Shown here one piece after another: positions 41,920-45,661 of a stretch of DNA of 45,661 nt. Location: contig JAOZST010000005.1 of NCBI GenBank assembly GCA_029939535.1, forward strand, positions 1 through 45,661. Reading direction: 5' to 3'. The position numbers were made by a program, and so were the translations under genes. A model generated the notes under the pieces. It had not been told where the DNA came from and searched no databases. It saw only the letters and a program-made list of their open reading frames with translations. Every line of letters begins with the position of its first letter. Within the stretch, counting starts at the first letter, position 1. This DNA comes from NBML01 sp029939535. Lineage in GTDB: Bacteria > Desulfobacterota > Desulfobacteria > Desulfobacterales > Desulfobacteraceae.

Positions 41920-44832
41920 ATGGATCTTGATAAAATTGTCATACTTGGGGCAAGAGAACATAACCTTAAAAATATTGACGTTGAAATTCCAAGAAACAGT
42001 CTGACTATTATTACCGGGCTATCAGGTTCCGGCAAATCAACCCTTGCCTTTGATACCCTTTATGCAGAAGGTCAGCGCAGATATGTTGAGTCTCTTTCCA
42101 CCTATGCAAGACAATTTTTAGGTCAGATGGACAAACCTGACGTGGATGCCATCCTGGGCCTGTCCCCTGCTATTTCAATAGAACAGAAGACTGCAAGCCA
42201 TAATCCCAGGTCCACTGTGGGAACTGTGACAGAAATCTATGATTATCTGCGTCTTCTTTTCGCAAGGATAGGCTGTTCCCACTGCTATCAATGCGGAAAA
42301 CACATTTCTTCCATGTCCCTAGATCAGATTGCTGACAGGATCATGGCACCTTTGGAAAAATCTTCAGAAAAATCCCCAAAAGGATCTCTCCCAAAATCAA
42401 AAATTATTATCCTGGCCCCCCTGGTGACTGCCCAGAAAGGCAGCCATGAAAAATTATTGACCAGAATAAAAAAAGAGGGGTTTGCCAGGGTAAGGATGAA
42501 CAATGAAATTTTTCCTATTGAGGACCTGCCAGCCCTTGATAAGAATAAAAAGCATACAATTGATGTGGTGGTGGACCGCCTGATACTTAAACCTGGCATT
42601 GAAAAACGCCTGACAGATTCCCTTGAGATGGCCCTTGCCCTGTCAGAAGGTTTAGTCACTATTCTTAATCCCGAGGATGCCACAGAAAACCTGTTCAGTG
42701 AGAAAGCCTCATGCCTGTCCTGTGGAATCAGTTATCCTGAATTTACTCCTGCCAGTTTTTCCTTTAACTCCCCCCAGGGGGCCTGCCCCCATTGTGATGG
42801 TTTGGGTACAACCACGGACTTTGATCCCAATATGATAGTGCCGGATAAAAATATTTCACTTCGCCAGGGCGCTGTTCTCCCCTGGGAAAACAAAGACTCT
42901 GTCCAGTTCATGGAATTTTTAGATGCTCTTGTTACCTATTATAAGGAAGATATTTATAAACCTTTTAAAAATTTGTCAGCTAAATTTCAAAAAACTATTT
43001 TGCATGGATCAAAGAAAGAGCTTATTCCCTTTTATGTGGAACGGGCTGGAAAAAAGATAACCTATAAAAAAACCTTTGAGGGGGTAATTCCCAACCTTAA
43101 ACGCAGGTTTCTTGAGACTGATTCTATTTCTGTCCGGGAAGAAATCAAAAAATATATGAGTTTCAAATCCTGTTCAAAATGCAAAGGTACAAGACTGAAT
43201 AAAGCTGCTTCATGGGTAATGGTTGGTGGAAAAAGAATCTGGGAAGTCACTGGCCTTTCAATCCAGGAATCAAGACAATTTATTTCAAACCTGACTCTTG
43301 AAGGAAAAGATGAAATTATCGCAGACAGCATTATCAGGGAACTTACACAGCGACTGAAATTTTTACAGGATGTTGGGCTTGAATACCTGACCCTGGATAG
43401 GTCTGCTGCAACATTATCCGGAGGGGAAAGCCAGAGGATACGTCTGGCAACCCAGATCGGATCCAAACTAACAGGGATACTCTATGTGCTGGATGAACCC
43501 AGTATCGGTCTCCACCAGAGGGATAATGCAAGACTGCTCAACACTTTGATGGATTTAAAGAATCTTGGAAATACAGTCCTTGTGGTTGAACATGATGAAG
43601 AGACTATCCTTGCTTCAGATCATATTATTGATATAGGGCCTGGTGCCGGCATCAACGGGGGGGAAGTAATTTTTTCAGGCCCTCCTGAAAAACTGATTAC
43701 CAGTAAAAAATCATTAACAGGTCAATATCTTTCAGGACAAAAACAAATAAGAACACCGGATCAAAGAAGAAAAGGCAATGGCAATTCCCTGAGCATCCTT
43801 GGGGCTTCCTCCAATAACCTGAAAAAAATTGATATATCTTTTCCCCTGGCCTGCTTTACCTGTGTAACAGGCGTATCTGGTTCTGGCAAATCCACATTGG
43901 TGCTTTCCACCCTTTACCAGGCCCTTGCCAACCAGATCAATGGATCCAGAAAACCTGTGGGCAGCCACAAAGAAATCAAGGGCATTGAACACCTTGATAA
44001 AGTTGTACACATTGACCAATCCCCCATTGGCAGGACCCCGAGATCAAATCCCGGTACATATACCCAGGTATTAAACCATGTCAGAGAATTGTTTGCCAAG
44101 ACAAAAGAAGCCAAGGCCAGGGGATATAAACCAGGCCGTTTCAGCTTTAATATCAAGGGAGGGAGATGTGAAGCCTGTTCCGGTGATGGAATCGTTAAAA
44201 TTGAAATGCATTTTCTGCCGGATGTATATGTAGCCTGTGATATCTGCAAAGGAAAGCGCTATAACAGGGAAACACTGGACATCAAATACAAGGGAAAAAA
44301 TATTGCCGATGTTCTGGATATGACCATTAACCAGTCTGTCCGATTTTTTGAAAAAATATCTGCCATTCACAACACCCTTGCCACCCTAGTTGAAGTGGGA
44401 CTGGGCTATATCAAGCTGGGTCAGTCAGCCACCACCCTTTCCGGCGGAGAAGCCCAGCGGATAAAACTTGCCAGGGAGTTGTCAAAGCGGAACACAGGTA
44501 AAACCATTTATATTCTGGACGAGCCCACCACAGGCCTTCATTCAGATGATATTAACAAACTATTATCCGTACTGGATAAATTGGTAAAGGCAAGTAATAC
44601 AGTAATAGTAATTGAGCACAACCTGGATGTGATTAAATGTGCAGATCATATAATTGACCTGGGTCCTGAAGGTGGAGACAAGGGGGGAAACATTGTTGCC
44701 CAGGGCACACCTGAGCAGGTTGCAAATAATAAATTATCCTATACTGGTTATTATCTTGGCAAAATCCTGAATCAGTCTGATTCCAAAAGGCATATGTCAG
44801 TATCACAGGGGCAGGCACCATCCACCTCATAG
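41920..44832 (+). CDS. uvrA: UvrABC excinuclease subunit A
   Basis: DNA damage-recognition ATPase of nucleotide excision repair, 970 residues, complete. Two ABC ATPase modules: Walker A GLSGSGKSTLAFDTL (about 33-47) and GVSGSGKSTLVLSTLY (about 650), ABC signatures LSGGESQRIRLATQIGS and LSGGEAQRIKLARELSK, and Walker B YVLDEPSIGLHQRD and YILDEPTTGLHSDD. Zinc modules include CLSCGISYPEF with CPHCDGLG, and CEACSGDGIVKIEMHFLPD with CDICKGKR. Its C-terminal 20 codons are antisense to the end of the following gene. Confidence 0.97.
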   Translation: MDLDKIVILGAREHNLKNIDVEIPRNSLTIITGLSGSGKSTLAFDTLYAEGQRRYVESLSTYARQFLGQMDKPDVDAILGLSPAISIEQKTASHNPRSTVGTVTEIYDYLRLLFARIGCSHCYQCGKHISSMSLDQIADRIMAPLEKSSEKSPKGSLPKSKIIILAPLVTAQKGSHEKLLTRIKKEGFARVRMNNEIFPIEDLPALDKNKKHTIDVVVDRLILKPGIEKRLTDSLEMALALSEGLVTILNPEDATENLFSEKASCLSCGISYPEFTPASFSFNSPQGACPHCDGLGTTTDFDPNMIVPDKNISLRQGAVLPWENKDSVQFMEFLDALVTYYKEDIYKPFKNLSAKFQKTILHGSKKELIPFYVERAGKKITYKKTFEGVIPNLKRRFLETDSISVREEIKKYMSFKSCSKCKGTRLNKAASWVMVGGKRIWEVTGLSIQESRQFISNLTLEGKDEIIADSIIRELTQRLKFLQDVGLEYLTLDRSAATLSGGESQRIRLATQIGSKLTGILYVLDEPSIGLHQRDNARLLNTLMDLKNLGNTVLVVEHDEETILASDHIIDIGPGAGINGGEVIFSGPPEKLITSKKSLTGQYLSGQKQIRTPDQRRKGNGNSLSILGASSNNLKKIDISFPLACFTCVTGVSGSGKSTLVLSTLYQALANQINGSRKPVGSHKEIKGIEHLDKVVHIDQSPIGRTPRSNPGTYTQVLNHVRELFAKTKEAKARGYKPGRFSFNIKGGRCEACSGDGIVKIEMHFLPDVYVACDICKGKRYNRETLDIKYKGKNIADVLDMTINQSVRFFEKISAIHNTLATLVEVGLGYIKLGQSATTLSGGEAQRIKLARELSKRNTGKTIYILDEPTTGLHSDDINKLLSVLDKLVKASNTVIVIEHNLDVIKCADHIIDLGPEGGDKGGNIVAQGTPEQVANNKLSYTGYYLGKILNQSDSKRHMSVSQGQAPSTS

Positions 44833-45338
44833 GCATAGGCAATCCTTGAAGCTTTTTCAAACAGGGTACCTGATATGCTGGAAAAGTGTTCAGCCATGTC
44901 CATTTTTAGAATACTTTCTTTTAATGGAATGGCATCAAGTCCCTGTCCTAACACCTTACCGGTGAGTCCGTTGATAATCTCTGCATCCTCCCCGTTGGTA
45001 GTAACAACAAAAGGAATCTGATAAGGGTGAATGATTCTGGAAAGGGCCAGGTTGGAAAGTCTTCGTGTCACCAGGGAACCCGGAGCAAATTTAACCATCA
45101 TACAGGCCCGGTCATGCTCCATAATAAGAAAATCTATCAGTATCCTGGCCAACCTTTTATCCGTCCTGATGGGTATGGCCTGATTTTGCAGAATCTGATT
45201 CTTTGCATATCCCAAATTGTGAACCAGATGTTTAGCAAGCTTTTGGCGATATCTTTCATCAAGGGTATCAATTCGTTTTTCTCCACTTATAAAATCTTTA
45301 ATTTCACCTAGAACAAGATGATGGGAATTTTTTTCCAT
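44772..45338 (-). CDS. HsdR_N-like (restriction-type nuclease fold) protein
   Basis: 188 residues, soluble. The ordering DERYRQKLAKHLVHNLGYAK, ARILIDFLIMEHDRACMMVK, LVTRRLSNLALSRIIHPYQ, VVTTNGEDAEII and a Cys-rich end (DGACPCDTDICL) matches stand-alone proteins annotated as type I restriction enzyme HsdR N-terminal-like, common in Desulfobacterota. ID..I and MVKFAPG would be the PD-(D/E)XK positions, but the lysine-acidic set is not fully canonical, so activity is uncertain. It is not part of a restriction system here: no HsdM or HsdS is nearby. Its last 61 bases overlap uvrA in antisense. Confidence 0.7.
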   Translation of the reverse strand: MEKNSHHLVLGEIKDFISGEKRIDTLDERYRQKLAKHLVHNLGYAKNQILQNQAIPIRTDKRLARILIDFLIMEHDRACMMVKFAPGSLVTRRLSNLALSRIIHPYQIPFVVTTNGEDAEIINGLTGKVLGQGLDAIPLKESILKMDMAEHFSSISGTLFEKASRIAYAYEVDGACPCDTDICLLESD

Positions 45339-45443
45339 TATATTACCCGATACATTTACAATTTTATTTTATATTCCTACAATCATACCTTAAATTTAAT
45401 ACCGATATCATTATTTTCAATACCGTTGTTTCCACCAAAACGC

Positions 45444-45480
45444 AAAAAGCCCTGACCATGGGAACCACGATCAGGGCTTT
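45444..45480 (-). terminator. Intrinsic terminator of the rRNA operon
   Basis: On the minus strand AAAGCCCTGA (45471-45480) pairs with TCAGGGCTTT (from 45455 down) through a 15-base loop, followed by more T (TTTTTG). It lies just after the 5S rRNA and matches a rho-independent terminator. Confidence 0.85.
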
Positions 45481-45489
45481 GCAAGAATA

Positions 45490-45620
45490 ACCTGGCGGCG
45501 TTCTACTCTCCCACACAGTCTCCCATGCAGTACCATCGACGCTAAAGACCAAAACATATAATCAGGCCTTCCGTGTTCGAGATGGGTACGGGTGTGTCCT
45601 CTTTGCCATTGCCACCAGAT
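45490..45620 (-). rRNA. rrf: 5S ribosomal RNA with an insertion near helix III
   Basis: The minus strand reads TCTGGTGGCAATGGCAAAGA, then ACACACCCGTACCCATCTCG and AACACGGAAG, later GATGGTACTGCATGGGAGAC, and ends CGCCGCCAGG. The two ends pair as helix I (TCTGGTGGC with GCCGCCAGG). The length is about 131 bases against about 117-120 for most bacteria. The extra bases lie at 45549-45567, where the usual TTAAG is replaced by a 19-base segment (GCCTGATTATATGTTTTGG). The 5' neighbour (23S) is outside the window. The terminator at 45444-45480 follows. Confidence 0.9.
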
Positions 45621-45661
45621 TAAATCGGTTGGACCCGGAACTTTATGCTGTAATTTGTTAT

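Noticed and set aside
44772..45338. A restriction-modification system
   Set aside because: Only an HsdR_N-like fragment-sized protein is present; no methylase or specificity gene nearby.
45364..45552. A 62-residue frame over the 5S region
   Set aside because: It overlaps the 5S rRNA and its terminator and shows no coding signature.

Overview
This is chromosomal DNA of a Gram-negative, moderately AT-rich bacterium. Gene families and gene order fit a sulfate-reducing Desulfobacterota member of the Desulfobacteraceae type (Desulfobacula/Desulfobacter relatives). This is inferred from an LptE lipoprotein, an XrtA-type exopolysaccharide locus, a long-form HflX, a DUF2232 protein between rpsR and rplI, and a small HsdR_N-like protein of a kind common in that group. 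No 16S or 23S rRNA is present to settle it. Two runs of exactly 100 N (5951-6050 and 32184-32283) are scaffolding gaps of unknown true size.

Region 1 (1-13644, all minus strand) is an exosortase/exopolysaccharide locus. In transcription order it holds a TPR lipoprotein, a Wzz-like chain-length protein, a BY-type tyrosine autokinase, an initiating sugar-phosphate transferase, a Wza-like export protein, [gap], an outer-membrane beta-barrel protein, UDP-GlcNAc 2-epimerase, EpsI, exosortase, UDP-glucose dehydrogenase and a cut-off hypothetical gene. A well-matched sigma-54 -24/-12 promoter with phased upstream repeats lies before the chain-length gene, so the cluster appears to be switched on by an enhancer-binding protein. 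No PEP-CTERM substrate gene is in the window.

Region 2 (13645-26570) is housekeeping and miscellaneous: pepN, rlmD, an alpha/beta hydrolase, cinA overlapping a radical SAM gene, a stand-alone pabA/trpG amidotransferase, a membrane-anchored LysM protein, a secreted FGE-fold protein without the catalytic cysteines, and murJ followed by an FtsB-like and a TPR-like small gene. Two intergenic spacers carry diverged copies of one palindromic repeat.

Region 3 (26571-37528) holds rpsT, then lptE and leuS, a PLP aminotransferase, and the operon-like run rpsF-rpsR-DUF2232-rplI-dnaB-hflX plus a tiny Cys-rich gene. S6 has a long, repeat-bearing acidic tail broken by the second gap. HflX has an N-terminal domain with a JAMM-like HxH...TxxD motif.

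Region 4 (37529-45661) has glcD directly behind a divergent dnaA, a long AT-rich spacer (possible origin), pdxA-uvrA, an HsdR_N-like gene overlapping the end of uvrA, and the end of an rRNA operon on the minus strand: a 5S rRNA with an unusual insertion, then a clear terminator.

The most notable points are the sigma-54 promoter architecture, the expanded 5S rRNA, the JAMM-like HflX extension, the divergent DnaA with its AT-rich neighbour region, the poly-C tract in the kinase Walker B motif, and the intergenic repeat elements. No complete new defence or mobile system was seen.
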